63,987 nucleotides of DNA. Origin: Phycisphaeraceae bacterium. Lineage in GTDB: Bacteria; Planctomycetota; Phycisphaerae; Phycisphaerales; Phycisphaeraceae. Shown one piece after another: positions 8,012 to 17,451 of this stretch; the stretch's first letter is position 1; every line of letters starts with the position of its first letter. The notes under the pieces were generated by a model, which was given only the letters and a program-made list of their open reading frames with translations, did not search any database and had not been told where the DNA came from. The stretch is taken from the NCBI GenBank assembly GCA_020851465.1, contig JADZCR010000011.1:1-63987 (forward strand). The letters run 5' to 3'. The translations under genes were made by a program, and so were the position numbers.

Positions 8012-8827
8012 TCAGGGACGCCGATAGATGGAAAAAGTCGTAATCGGTTTGAAACCCGCCGCCTGAGAGAGAGATTGCGCCGGATCGTCTGCGGTCAATC
8101 CCAGAACCACATTTTCAAACAATACACGACGGCAGAACTCCAGCGCATGGCTCAGCAGCGTCGAGGCGACGTTCTGGTCGAGAAAATCCGGATCGGTGGC
8201 AATCCGGGTTATCACGCCGATGTTACCCAGCGTCAATACATTCACCAGCCCCACGGGTGTGCCGTTAAGTCTGCCGAGCAGTGATTCGAGCCTTGCCTCG
8301 TCATGGTGATCGATCTGCGTATCCGCCAACCGTGCAGCGAAGTCGTCGCTCGCCTCCGAACGCGATTTAGCGATCCGTACCAGCAGGCGGCGCAGCTCCG
8401 CATATGCGGCTCGACCGGGGATGATCTGCAATCGAGAGTTCTGCTGCGTCAATGGCACGGGCCTGTCGAGGAGCAGAAGCTGCATCACCTCCTCGCGGCA
8501 ACCACGAGCCGTCAACGCCTCGCGCAGCGGCGCAGGCCATGTCGGATCGACCGCTTCCCATTGCAGGCAGCGCAAGCCACGCGATGCAAAGTGGGCATCA
8601 ATCTCCGACAACACGGCTTCCGCAGTCATGCCTTCAGGAATCCGTACCTGAGTTGCACGATTAACGATGGCGATATCAGGCCGTGCGAGGTTTGAAAACA
8701 CCGTCGCGCCGGCAAGCTCCGTTTCCTCCGCGGCTGTCCGCACGAGCACCTCATCAGCGCGACGAAGCGCGCGCACGAGGGCTTCGGCGGACGGCAGGTA
8801 ACTCTGTCTTGCGATTGGAAGTTCCAT
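8012..8827 (-). CDS. GNAT-family N-acetyltransferase-like protein
   Basis: A 271-residue protein with a GNAT fold suggested at residues 170-265: beta strands GTPVGLVNVLTLGNIGVIT then an RIATDPDF segment, the helix VASTLLSHALEFCRRVLF, and the final ADDPAQSLSQAAGFKP. The acetyl-CoA pyrophosphate loop is degenerate (DQNVAS rather than RxxGxG/A), so activity is uncertain. The N-terminal half resembles a second, decayed GNAT domain. It is first in a run with the VKOR-DsbA fusion and gatB; nothing in the context identifies a substrate. Confidence 0.65.
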   Translation of the reverse strand: MELPIARQSYLPSAEALVRALRRADEVLVRTAAEETELAGATVFSNLARPDIAIVNRATQVRIPEGMTAEAVLSEIDAHFASRGLRCLQWEAVDPTWPAPLREALTARGCREEVMQLLLLDRPVPLTQQNSRLQIIPGRAAYAELRRLLVRIAKSRSEASDDFAARLADTQIDHHDEARLESLLGRLNGTPVGLVNVLTLGNIGVITRIATDPDFLDQNVASTLLSHALEFCRRVLFENVVLGLTADDPAQSLSQAAGFKPITTFSIYRRP

Positions 8828-9001
8828 GATTGATCACTGACGATCGAGTCCAGGCGGTACGACAAACGCTGCGGCGGTCAGCAGGGACTCATCACGCAGC
8901 GTATTACGATTCCGGCGGTTTCTCCCGGTAGATTACCGTGACGCCATGCCGGTGCTCAGCGAGTCCGCTGCTTCATAACATAGCCGTCATTGGGGAAACT
9001 C

Positions 9002-10048
9002 TCAGCCGCGCATACACGAGACGATGGCGTCGATATCACGCGGGGTCGTGTCCCACGAGCACATGAAGCGCGCGCCGCCTCCGATGAAGGTGTAGTACGA
9101 CCAACCGCCGCGTTTGAGTCGTCCGGCAATCGCGGCGTCGAGCTTCGCAAAGACGGCATTGGCCTGAGTCGGGTAAAGCACCTCGACGCCGGGGATCGTC
9201 CGCATCTGGTCAGCCAGAGAAGCGGCGGCGGCGTTGGCACGCTGACCGTTGCGCAGCCAGGCGCCGGATTCGAGCAGGCCGACCCAGGGAGCCGCGAGGA
9301 AACGCATTTTCGACGCCAGTTGTCCTGCCTGCTTACAGCGGTAATCGAACTCACGCGCCAGATCCTTATTGAAAAAGATCACTGCGTCGCCGACCGCCAT
9401 TCCGTTTTTCGTCCCGCCGAAACAAAGCACGTCCACGCCCGCCCGCCAGGTGATTTCACGCGGCGCGACATTCAGTGACGCGGCGGCGTTGGCAAACCGC
9501 GCTCCGTCCATGTGAATATGCAGATGATGCCGCTGCGCGACTTCACGGGCCGCAGCCAGTTCGGTGACGTCGTACACCGTGCCCACCTCGGTTGATTGCG
9601 TCAGGCTCAGCACGCGCGGCTTGGGGTAGTGGATGTCCCGTCGCCTCGTCACCATGTTGCTCACCGCTCCGAGGTCCGCCTTTCCCAGTGCCCCGCCCAC
9701 GAGCAGGACTTTCGTGCCGTTGGAAAAAAACTCCGGCGCACCGCACTCATCCGTTTCAACATGCGAATTCTGGTGGCAGACGATGCTGTGATAGCTCTGG
9801 CAAAGCGACGCCAGCGCCAGCGCGTTGGCAGCGGTTCCGTTGAAGACAAAAAACACTTCGCAATCGGTTTCAAAAAGCTCGCGGAGCAGATCGGAAGCCC
9901 GCTGCGTCCACTTGTCGTCGCCGTATCCGGGAACGTGACCCTCGTTGGCGCGGAGCATGGCGTCCCACGCTTCGGGGCAGATGCCCGAATTGTTATCGCT
10001 GGCGAATTGCCGCACGGGAGCGGCGGTTGCGCTGACGCCGGAATTCAT
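9002..10048 (-). CDS. ltaE: Low-specificity L-threonine aldolase
   Basis: A PLP-dependent fold-type I enzyme of 348 residues that cleaves L-threonine/allo-threonine to glycine and acetaldehyde. Family motifs seen: FASDNNSGICPEAWDAM near the start, VPGYGDD, VFNGTAANALAL, HMDGARFANAA, and the PLP lysine in CFGGTKNGMAVGDAVIF. Length is normal. It stands alone between the GNAT gene (upstream of 8827 and transcribed away) and the RDD protein gene. The 8828-9001 gap shows no further gene. Confidence 0.93.
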   Translation of the reverse strand: MNSGVSATAAPVRQFASDNNSGICPEAWDAMLRANEGHVPGYGDDKWTQRASDLLRELFETDCEVFFVFNGTAANALALASLCQSYHSIVCHQNSHVETDECGAPEFFSNGTKVLLVGGALGKADLGAVSNMVTRRRDIHYPKPRVLSLTQSTEVGTVYDVTELAAAREVAQRHHLHIHMDGARFANAAASLNVAPREITWRAGVDVLCFGGTKNGMAVGDAVIFFNKDLAREFDYRCKQAGQLASKMRFLAAPWVGLLESGAWLRNGQRANAAAASLADQMRTIPGVEVLYPTQANAVFAKLDAAIAGRLKRGGWSYYTFIGGGARFMCSWDTTPRDIDAIVSCMRG

Positions 10049-10133
10049 GGTTGGAATCGCCCCTGTTTTGCTGGGAATGTTAGCACGGATGACCGAGAGC
10101 TACGGATTTCGGAGCAGCAGCGCAGCGGACGGT

Positions 10134-11783
10134 TTACCCGCCGTCCTGATCTTCACGATCGGGAGAAATCGGCGTGACCACGAGAGTCCGGGCGAGGATG
10201 TCACCCAGACGCTGTCCATGCGGACGAACCAGCGGCAGCACCAGCAGAGGCCAGGCGAGCAGGTCGCAACTCTTGAGCAGGTTGCGGCAAAGCACCTGCC
10301 AGATATTCGGCGGTTTGCCGTCCACACTCACGACACGCAGGCCGAGCATCATTTTTCCCAACGTCCGCGCGGTGAACATTTCGGAGATCGTCGTGTGCAG
10401 GAGGAGCAGTCCGATGACGGCGAGATTCGACTGGAGCGTTTCCAGAGAAGGTAATGCGTAGTACCAGCTCGACACCAGATCAATGGGAGCAATCTGCTGG
10501 TAATAGGCGACGATCGCCACGGGAATCGCCATGTCGATCATTGCCGCGATGAACCGGCGCACGAGGTCTGCGGATTCATACCCATCGGGCAGGGTGATTT
10601 TGCCGCCGTCGCCGCCGCGTCGCCAGACCAGTGCCGCGACGAGAACCATTGCCAGCCCCATCATCATGAGCTGCATGGGTACACCCTTGCCGAAGAGGAG
10701 CACCTGGTTGTCCTCCTCGAGCGGTGAAGCGGGAGCAACCTCCTCGTTCATCAGATTTTTTCGGGTCCACAGGAGCTTTTTGCCCTGTGCGGAAATCAAC
10801 GCGATGGTCTGTCCCGCGGTGGTCACACCCCAGACAGCGTCCTTGGGAACAACCATTGAAATGGTGCCAAAGCGCCGAATGCCTTCGGGACGGACGATGA
10901 GCAGTTCGAGCGTGACCCCCGCACTTTTGTCCTCTACTGGCCGCGCCAGGACGAGCTGATGATCCACCCCCAGAGGAATGATGTCTCTGGACCCTTCGAG
11001 GGTGAAGACTGACTTTTGCCAGTCGGTTTGCGTCGGGCGGTAAAGCCACAGCTCGGAATCCTCGCCGGCGGGTGCCGTCAGCAGCAGCGGTTTTTCATCC
11101 TGACTCGACTCGGCGACGATCCACGCTTTGCCCCGCGCCGGCCAGTCATTGGGCAGCTCGACCTTGTTCCAGCGGTTCTGCTCAAGCCGGAGCAGCCGAT
11201 CAGCACGAACCACGCCGGGCGACGTTCGCTGCGTCGTCGGCTGGCTTGCCGCCGGCTGCGAAGCCGCTTGCGTCGCGACTTCCGCTTCCGTCATCCCGCT
11301 GTCAATGCGATCGAGCGATGCCTGGTCCTCGACGCGCACCAGTGCCCACGGCCCGGACTGCACCGCCCCGAAGGCCACCAACGCCTCGTGACGCGGGAGT
11401 TGCTGTTCCATCCGAGGCAATTCCAGAGGCAACTTGCCCGGCTGCGGGTGCAGATTGAGCGGCATGGATTGGACGGTGAGCTTGTCGGAGACCAGCCACA
11501 GGCAGTCGTTGCCGACCGCAATCCCCTCCGGCGCAAGCCGACCGGAAAAAGACGGTGCCTTGAGTACGCGATTGGCCGCGTCGAACTCGTTGCGCTGATA
11601 GACCTGGATCGAGTCGTCAGCGTTGAGGGCGATCCACAGATTTTCACCGTCGCCGGCGACGGGCAGCGTCTGGGCGGCGGCAGCCATGCACCAACCCATG
11701 ACGAGCAAAATCGCCAGAGCCATACCGCCCCGCCGACGAATGAAACAGGCGCAGCTACGAAGCGGAATTGGGTGTGCCGTCAT
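10134..11783 (-). CDS. RDD-family membrane protein with large exported N-terminal region
   Basis: The 549-residue product begins with a signal sequence (MALAILLVMGWCMAAAAQT) followed by about 350 residues of beta-strand-rich sequence with WIALNADDSIQV-type repeats that may form a propeller. A membrane helix (LMMMGLAMVLVAALVW) follows, then an RDD domain (SADLVRRFIAAMIDMAIPVA; TARTLGKMMLGLRVVSVDGK; PHGQRLGDILARTLVV) with the conserved Arg and Asp residues. RDD domains are linked to transport or membrane organisation in other bacteria; the role here is unknown. The ATG at 11783 is preferred over an upstream GTG; no Shine-Dalgarno sequence is visible. Confidence 0.8.
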   Translation of the reverse strand: MTAHPIPLRSCACFIRRRGGMALAILLVMGWCMAAAAQTLPVAGDGENLWIALNADDSIQVYQRNEFDAANRVLKAPSFSGRLAPEGIAVGNDCLWLVSDKLTVQSMPLNLHPQPGKLPLELPRMEQQLPRHEALVAFGAVQSGPWALVRVEDQASLDRIDSGMTEAEVATQAASQPAASQPTTQRTSPGVVRADRLLRLEQNRWNKVELPNDWPARGKAWIVAESSQDEKPLLLTAPAGEDSELWLYRPTQTDWQKSVFTLEGSRDIIPLGVDHQLVLARPVEDKSAGVTLELLIVRPEGIRRFGTISMVVPKDAVWGVTTAGQTIALISAQGKKLLWTRKNLMNEEVAPASPLEEDNQVLLFGKGVPMQLMMMGLAMVLVAALVWRRGGDGGKITLPDGYESADLVRRFIAAMIDMAIPVAIVAYYQQIAPIDLVSSWYYALPSLETLQSNLAVIGLLLLHTTISEMFTARTLGKMMLGLRVVSVDGKPPNIWQVLCRNLLKSCDLLAWPLLVLPLVRPHGQRLGDILARTLVVTPISPDREDQDGG

Positions 11784-11850
11784 CACGCGCCACACGATAC
11801 TGGATCGCCTCGCGCCCTGCCATGTTTCACCTGCTGCCCCGCCGGGTTGC

Positions 11851-11856
11851 TAACAT
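11851..11856 (+). promoter_or_regulatory. -10-like hexamer of cdsA, predicted leaderless
   Basis: TAACAT ends 7 bases before the ATG at 11864. No Shine-Dalgarno sequence precedes that ATG and no good -35 element is visible. This matches the arrangement at mqnA, dusB, lspA and queE. Confidence 0.4.
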
Positions 11857-11863
11857 TGCCGAC

Positions 11864-12862
11864 ATGCTCAAGTACCGGCTGATCTTCGGCCCGCTGATGA
11901 TCGCGGCCTTTGCCGTCATCTTTCATTTTGATAACCGGCTCGACAATGTTCCCCTCAACGGCACCGTCTTTCAGCGGCTGTTCCTGGGGCGCGAATATCT
12001 GCCCGCCGGCCTGCTCATGCTCGGAGCATTCATCCTGCTGATCGTCCTGAGTGCCCGCGAGTTTTCCGCGATCGCCACCGCCAAGGGCATCCCTGCCGAC
12101 ACCTTCATGCTCACGCTCAGCGGCATCACCGGATGCGTGCTGATCTACATCATCCCGGTGGGAGTCAATTCACAGGTCGCCACCGCAGCGGTTGCCACGC
12201 TCATGAGCGTGCTGTTTCTGATGGCTCTGGTGAAATACAGTTGGGTCAACCAGCGGACACAGGGCGCGATTCTCGTCGGCGGACTGACGATGATGGCGTT
12301 TGTTTACCTGGGCATCCTGCCGGGCTTTTACGTGGCGATCCGCCGCTGGCACAGCGCCTGGGTGGTCGCGGCGATCATCCTCATCACCAAGTGCTGCGAT
12401 ATCGGTGCCTATGCCACCGGCAGACTCATCGGGCGACACAAACTTATCCCCTGGCTCAGTCCGGGTAAGACCTGGGAAGGTCTCATCGGCGGCGTCCTCC
12501 TCTCGGCGGTGGTCGCCACGGGACTGACTGCCCTCAGCAATGCCCTCAACAGCTCCGCTTCTCCTCACGGCCTGCATGTGTACGACAAAATCGGCGCGAT
12601 CCGTCACGCCAGACCCGTCATCTTTCCGCTCTGGGCAGCTTTTCTCGCCGGTGCAACGATCGGCGTCGTCGGACAGTTCGGCGATCTGGTCGCCAGCCTC
12701 TTCAAACGCGACGCGGGATTCAAGGATTCAGGGAAATCCATTCCCGGCTTCGGCGGGTTGCTCGATGTGCTCGACTCACCCGTGATCGTCGCGCCGCTGG
12801 CGTACTGGCTGCTCTACCTGGCATCGCAACTAAGCGAGTCGGGCATCTGGGTACAGCACTGA
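11864..12862 (+). CDS. cdsA: Phosphatidate cytidylyltransferase (CDP-diacylglycerol synthase)
   Basis: CdsA makes CDP-diacylglycerol from phosphatidate and CTP, the branch point to all phospholipids. The 332-residue product has about eight membrane segments and the C-terminal family signature: SLFKRDAGFKDSGKSIPGFG followed by GLLDVLDS. The start MLKYRLIFGPLMIAAF is where family members start; upstream ATG/GTG codons would add an atypical tail. It is transcribed divergently from the RDD gene. A TAACAT hexamer 7 bases before the ATG suggests a leaderless mRNA. Confidence 0.93.
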   Translation: MLKYRLIFGPLMIAAFAVIFHFDNRLDNVPLNGTVFQRLFLGREYLPAGLLMLGAFILLIVLSAREFSAIATAKGIPADTFMLTLSGITGCVLIYIIPVGVNSQVATAAVATLMSVLFLMALVKYSWVNQRTQGAILVGGLTMMAFVYLGILPGFYVAIRRWHSAWVVAAIILITKCCDIGAYATGRLIGRHKLIPWLSPGKTWEGLIGGVLLSAVVATGLTALSNALNSSASPHGLHVYDKIGAIRHARPVIFPLWAAFLAGATIGVVGQFGDLVASLFKRDAGFKDSGKSIPGFGGLLDVLDSPVIVAPLAYWLLYLASQLSESGIWVQH

Positions 12863-12872
12863 CCAGCAATGC

Positions 12873-14903
12873 TCAGGACTCCAGATTCAGATAGCGCAAC
12901 TCCTCAGCGGTCAATTTCAGAGTCACCCCTTCGATGGATGTCCGCAACTCCTCGATGGTCCGAGGTCCGATCAAGGCGAAAGTGGGGAACGGCTGGTTGA
13001 GCACATATGCCAGCGCGATCTGCGTCGAGGTCACTCCCTTCTTCTTCGCCAGTTCCTGCGCCCGCTCCAGTCGCTGGAAGTTGTCATCGTTGAACCAGGT
13101 CGGCTCAAGGAGATTGACATACCAGTCGTCGATCATGACAGGCTTGACGCCTTTCTGGTATCGACCGGTGAAAAAGCCGTTGGCCTGACTCGACCAGGAA
13201 AACAGCGGCATCTGCGTGCGGGTGAACCACTCCCGCGATTGCGGGTCCGAAGCGGTGGTGCAGCCGTCCCAGGTGGGCTTGTTCCACCTCGCCAGAGAAA
13301 AATTGGGACTGCTGGCAGCGAAGGGCACGAGGCCGTTTTTCTTCGCGTAATCGTTGGCTTCCTGTATCCGCTGGATGGTCCAGTTCGACCCGCCGAAGGC
13401 GCGGATTTTCCCTTCTCGGTGATGCTTGTTGAGCACATCGACCAGCACGCTGACGGGCAGGTCGGGGTTGTCGCGGTGAAGGACATAGAGGTCGATGTAA
13501 TCGACGCCGAAACGCCGCAGGCTTTCGTGCAGCTGTCGGGTGATCGCTTCGGGGTTGCAGTCGGGGGTGTGGCCGCCCTTGCCGAGGATCACGATCTGCT
13601 CACGGTTGCCTCGGTTCTTGATCCACTTGCCCACCGCCTGCTCGCATTGTCCGCCGCCGTAAATGTAGGCCGTATCGATGCACGTACCGCCGATCTCGAC
13701 GAAGTTATCGAGCAGCGCATGGGTCAGAGGAAGCGCGCTGTTGTCGAAAATCATCGAACCCATCACCACGCGCGAGATGGGTTTGTTGACGCCTTCGACA
13801 TGGCCGTAAGGCATGTTGTGATTGGCACGCGGGCGCAGAGGACGATTGGCGATTGTCGGGAAAGGCGCGTCAGGCTTTTCCGTGTCCCACACCAGGCCGG
13901 CTGACCTGCGCCAGGCGTCGAGGAACTTCATATTGGAAATCGTGTCCGCCCAGCTCATCGCGGGCGATGTCGCCTGCTTGTTATGCAGTTCGCTGGCGAC
14001 ACGATCCACTTCGATGCTGTAAAGGCCGGCCCCGCCATCGACTTTGATCGTCTCCGGCTTCTCTTGTCCCGCACGGTGGAGGGTCATGATGTTGTCTTTT
14101 TCCGCGGGGAACCACGGGTTGGGCACGCTCAGGTTGCCGTTGGTGCCGTAAACGCGGAGCGTTGAATCAATGGCGATGTTCATGCCGCAGGTCAGCGTGG
14201 CAAGGATGTTGCCGGGAAAGCGGGCGGTGGCTGTCGCCCAATGATCGACGCGGGTTTCCGGGCTGATCTGGGCGATTCCCTTGACCTCGATCGGATTCTC
14301 AAAATCCTTACCCACTGCCGCACCGGCGATGAGTCGCGTCATCGAAGCGGTGTAGCAGCCCACGTCCATGATTCCGCCGCCGCCCCACTCGTTGACACAG
14401 CGGATGTCCTTCCACTGATCGGGCGCTCGAAAGCTGAAGTTCGCTTGGATGATGCGTACCTCGCCCAGCGCACCGGAGCGGACGATCTCGACGATCCGGG
14501 CCGTCTGCGGATGACAGCGGTACATGAACGCTTCCATCAGGAACACGTTGTGGACCCGCGCGATCTCCGCCATCGTCATCGCCTCGGGGTAATTCATGGC
14601 GAGCGGTTTTTCGCAAAGGATGTGCTTGCCCGCTTCCGCGCAGCGGAGCGTCCAGGGGGCATGTAGATGATTGGGCAGCGAAATGTAAACCACCTGAACG
14701 CGAGGGTCATTCACGACGCCCTCATACGAACCGTATCGCTGCGCTGCGGTGAGCTTGAACTCCTCGCCGAACTTATCCGCCGACTCCTGCGTCCGGCTGC
14801 CGACGGCGACGAGTTCGCCGGTCGATGACGCTTTCAATGCTTTAGCCAGAGTCTTGGCGATGCGACCGGTGCCAAGAATACCCCAACGTAATTTGTCAGC
14901 CAT
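12873..14903 (-). CDS. Fusion of Gfo/Idh/MocA oxidoreductase and aldo/keto reductase
   Basis: A 676-residue two-enzyme protein. Residues 1-360 are a Gfo/Idh/MocA oxidoreductase: dinucleotide motif GILGTGRIAKTLAKAL, the EKPLAMNY motif with catalytic-type Lys, and DVGCYTASM. Residues about 370-676 are an aldo/keto reductase with the catalytic tetrad in order: Asp and Tyr (IDTAYIYGGG), Lys (ILGKGG) and His (YVLHRDN), then an NADP-site Ser/Asn segment. ATG at 14903 has GGAG 8 bases upstream. No stop or frameshift separates the halves, so this is a true fusion; paired redox steps on a sugar or inositol-like substrate are inferred. Confidence 0.9.
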   Translation of the reverse strand: MADKLRWGILGTGRIAKTLAKALKASSTGELVAVGSRTQESADKFGEEFKLTAAQRYGSYEGVVNDPRVQVVYISLPNHLHAPWTLRCAEAGKHILCEKPLAMNYPEAMTMAEIARVHNVFLMEAFMYRCHPQTARIVEIVRSGALGEVRIIQANFSFRAPDQWKDIRCVNEWGGGGIMDVGCYTASMTRLIAGAAVGKDFENPIEVKGIAQISPETRVDHWATATARFPGNILATLTCGMNIAIDSTLRVYGTNGNLSVPNPWFPAEKDNIMTLHRAGQEKPETIKVDGGAGLYSIEVDRVASELHNKQATSPAMSWADTISNMKFLDAWRRSAGLVWDTEKPDAPFPTIANRPLRPRANHNMPYGHVEGVNKPISRVVMGSMIFDNSALPLTHALLDNFVEIGGTCIDTAYIYGGGQCEQAVGKWIKNRGNREQIVILGKGGHTPDCNPEAITRQLHESLRRFGVDYIDLYVLHRDNPDLPVSVLVDVLNKHHREGKIRAFGGSNWTIQRIQEANDYAKKNGLVPFAASSPNFSLARWNKPTWDGCTTASDPQSREWFTRTQMPLFSWSSQANGFFTGRYQKGVKPVMIDDWYVNLLEPTWFNDDNFQRLERAQELAKKKGVTSTQIALAYVLNQPFPTFALIGPRTIEELRTSIEGVTLKLTAEELRYLNLES

Positions 14904-15020
14904 GATGAATCTCCGCCTTGTGTAATAAGCAAATACAGGGGGAGGATCATAGCAATAGATGCCGCGACGCAACGAGTCGCATGTCGAAACGCAAAACGCC
15001 TAGAGATGGCGAGTCGGTGA

Positions 15021-16331
15021 TTACGCCTGGGGCGGATCGGTCGGCGGAGGCGGATCGGTAGGCCGGCTGGCTTCGCGGCCATGAATCCCCGCCAGTCGAT
15101 CCGCGAGCGGTGCTGCCGTGCTGATCGCCGCCTCATTTCCCACAGCGAAAATGGCGAGCGACTCCGTAGCGAACATCTGACCGACGCCCAGCAGTGCCAG
15201 CAGAACCGCGATGATCGGGAGAACAACCTTGGCCTTGACTCGGCGGCTCGGCGTCGCCGGGACGGTTGCGCGCGGGCCGGCGGCGGCGTCATCCAGCGCA
15301 TTTACCAGCGCGGCTGCCTGTTCACGCCACGTCCGCCGCAACAGAGGAACCTCGACCTCACGCCACGCTTCACGGAGCAGTTGCGCATAACCGCCCTCTC
15401 GCGCCATGGATGTCTGGGCGATGGCGGCAACACTGCGGCTCCAGTTGACCGCTTCGGCATCCTCCGCAGCCAGAAGCCGCTCCAGCAGATCAAACATCGT
15501 CCGCCAGTGCGGATCGTGACGCAGATGAAAATCATGTGAGGCTGCGACCGCCTGCATCAGCCGTTCCATACCCTGCTGCCGCTGACCGCTGTGAAAGAGA
15601 ACCACACCCGCGTAGGCGTTCATATTCACCGACGGCTGCACAGCCGCGAGAATCGCCTCGACCCGCGCGATCTGCTCGCGCACCAGACGATCAGCCTCCT
15701 CATCCGCCACGCCTTCATGCCTGAGTCGATCGATCAGCGGAGTCCATTCCGCACCCGGATCAACCACGGCCGCCAGTGCCAGCAATACGTTCTCCGACGC
15801 ACGGCAGCGCAATGTCTCGCCGTTGGTGTTCGACGGCCTGGAGTCATCCAGACCGCGCGCCACCGCGAAGAACTCACCAATGCGGTGCAGCGACTCGAAG
15901 AGCGACCCCCGCGAGTTTTCCCGTAATTGGCGCAGCCGTACGCGATGAATCTTGAACGCCTGCTCGTCATCACTGGACCAGACCGCATCGTCGTCCGTCG
16001 CTTCGTTGACCACGTTTGGATCGCTCGTCCTGGCGCAGACGACCATCGCTGCCTGAAGAATCTGCATCGACCGGGGACGGTTCGGCGTGGGGACGTGCGG
16101 ATCGACCGGATTGAGAACGCGCGAGAGCAGCGAGTGATCGCAACGATAATCCGCCTGACCGCGCCGCTGCCAGAACTCCTCGATGCAGCGAACCAGCAAT
16201 TGCTGACTGGCATGCGTGCGGGCCATCCACTCGAACACCAGTTTCACCATCGCCTGGTGTCGCTGAATGTCCTCGGTGCGAACCACACCCTGAGATGCGT
16301 TGAAGCCTGCCTTTGTGTGCGTCCTTGTCAT
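15021..16331 (-). CDS. Hypothetical protein with one C-terminal membrane helix
   Basis: The 436-residue product is not recognised. It has an acidic, Arg-rich soluble region (residues 1-365) with helices such as RHQAMVKLVFEWMARTHASQ and LLVRCIEEFWQRRGQADYRC, one membrane helix (VVLPIIAVLLALLGVGQMF, about 380-400) and a Pro/Asp-rich end (PTDPPPPTDPPQ). That topology, a cytoplasmic body tethered by a C-terminal helix, resembles sigma-factor partners, but nothing specific supports that. The start at 16331 is chosen for GAGGAG 9 bases upstream. It is divergent from the secreted protein gene at 16570. Confidence 0.7.
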   Translation of the reverse strand: MTRTHTKAGFNASQGVVRTEDIQRHQAMVKLVFEWMARTHASQQLLVRCIEEFWQRRGQADYRCDHSLLSRVLNPVDPHVPTPNRPRSMQILQAAMVVCARTSDPNVVNEATDDDAVWSSDDEQAFKIHRVRLRQLRENSRGSLFESLHRIGEFFAVARGLDDSRPSNTNGETLRCRASENVLLALAAVVDPGAEWTPLIDRLRHEGVADEEADRLVREQIARVEAILAAVQPSVNMNAYAGVVLFHSGQRQQGMERLMQAVAASHDFHLRHDPHWRTMFDLLERLLAAEDAEAVNWSRSVAAIAQTSMAREGGYAQLLREAWREVEVPLLRRTWREQAAALVNALDDAAAGPRATVPATPSRRVKAKVVLPIIAVLLALLGVGQMFATESLAIFAVGNEAAISTAAPLADRLAGIHGREASRPTDPPPPTDPPQA

Positions 16332-16569
16332 AACCAAACTCCTCATAGGCCCGACCAGCCGTGTGAACGGGCACCGAAGGTTAAACGCAGCCGATGCCTC
16401 GTTCTTGCACAAGGTCGGTGAAACGCTGCCATCTCTTGCATTATCCGCCACTTACGCGCAGCCTACCGCCTTTCACATGCCTGTGTGAACCTGCGACGAT
16501 CGCAGTCGCGTTAGCCTTTCAGGTCGTGAGTGTGGACAACCCAAAACCTTTTTGCAAAGGAGTGCCGTC

Positions 16570-17184
16570 ATGAAAACGAAATTGATTTCCTGGGTAGTCG
16601 GAGCAGTGGTTGCGTCATCGAGTTTGGCGTTGATGGCAAGCCCCGCCAACGCCGACCATGACAGCGGCAAAGGCCACTGGCGCGGATCGGATAGAAGTTG
16701 GTCGAGCTATCGCGAACGCGGACACGATAACGACCGTCGTGACAGTGACCATCGTGACAGTGATCATCGTGACTTTGGCGGCTGGAACAACCGTGGATGG
16801 AACAGCCGTGGGTGGAACCGTGATGACCGATCTTCGGATCGAGGTTCCAGCTTCTCATTCAGCATCAAAATCGGCGATCTATCCCGGCCGGTGTCGGCAA
16901 TCTGCGCCCCGCCGACCCCCGTGTATTACGCGCCTCCTCCGCGGCGTGTCTGGGTGCCCGCTCATTATGAGGAACGTCAGGTCCAGGTCTGCGTCGAGCC
17001 GGCGCGGATTGAGCGGCGGTACACGCCGCCGGTGATCCAGCGGCGCTTTGACGACTGCGGCCGCCCCTACGAGTTGGTCGTGCGGCCCGGAACCTGGTGC
17101 GACGTCCGTGTACCAGCACGATATGAAACTCGCTGCGAGCAGGTGCTGGTTCCCGGTCACTGGGAGGAAGCGGACTGTCGGTAA
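16570..17184 (+). CDS. Secreted His/Asp/Trp-rich repetitive protein
   Basis: A 204-residue exported protein: signal peptide MKTKLISWVVGAVVASSSLA with cleavage near ANA-DH, then an Arg/Asp/His-rich low-complexity region (RDSDHRDSDHRDF) followed by NRGWNSRGWN repeats. The C-terminal part has repeated W/RVPxHY/WE units (RVWVPAHYEER, DVRVPARYETR, QVLVPGHWEE) and several Cys residues. Such VPGHWE repeats occur in uncharacterised bacterial envelope proteins. AAAGGAG lies 7 bases before the ATG. The His/Asp content could bind metal, but this is not shown. A strong terminator follows. Confidence 0.85.
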   Translation: MKTKLISWVVGAVVASSSLALMASPANADHDSGKGHWRGSDRSWSSYRERGHDNDRRDSDHRDSDHRDFGGWNNRGWNSRGWNRDDRSSDRGSSFSFSIKIGDLSRPVSAICAPPTPVYYAPPPRRVWVPAHYEERQVQVCVEPARIERRYTPPVIQRRFDDCGRPYELVVRPGTWCDVRVPARYETRCEQVLVPGHWEEADCR

Positions 17185-17208
17185 CGCAGCTTAGGTAATC
17201 ACCCTGTA

Positions 17209-17249
17209 CCTGCGGAGGCGATGTCGATGTCGCTTCCGCAGGTTTTTTT
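17209..17249 (+). terminator. Rho-independent terminator
   Basis: CCTGCGGA at 17209-17216 pairs with TCCGCAGG at 17235-17242, extended by GCGA/TCGC, and is followed by TTTTTTT. It lies 25 bases after the stop of the secreted protein gene. Confidence 0.9.
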
Positions 17250-17451
17250 CGACTCGTTTGGAAGGCTTTGCGTCTTGCTTGACACGCGAAATAAGGCTAG
17301 TCTGTCTTTAAGTCCGGTTCAGGTGTTGGGGGTTATCGGGCGTCTGGATGCGACCCGAATCCCAACCGCCGGTGCCGCGTGGAAGCGTGACTCAATGAGT
17401 CGTGCGACCTGTTGAAAACGCGGAGCTTGATTCCTCTCTGGAGAACTGGCC

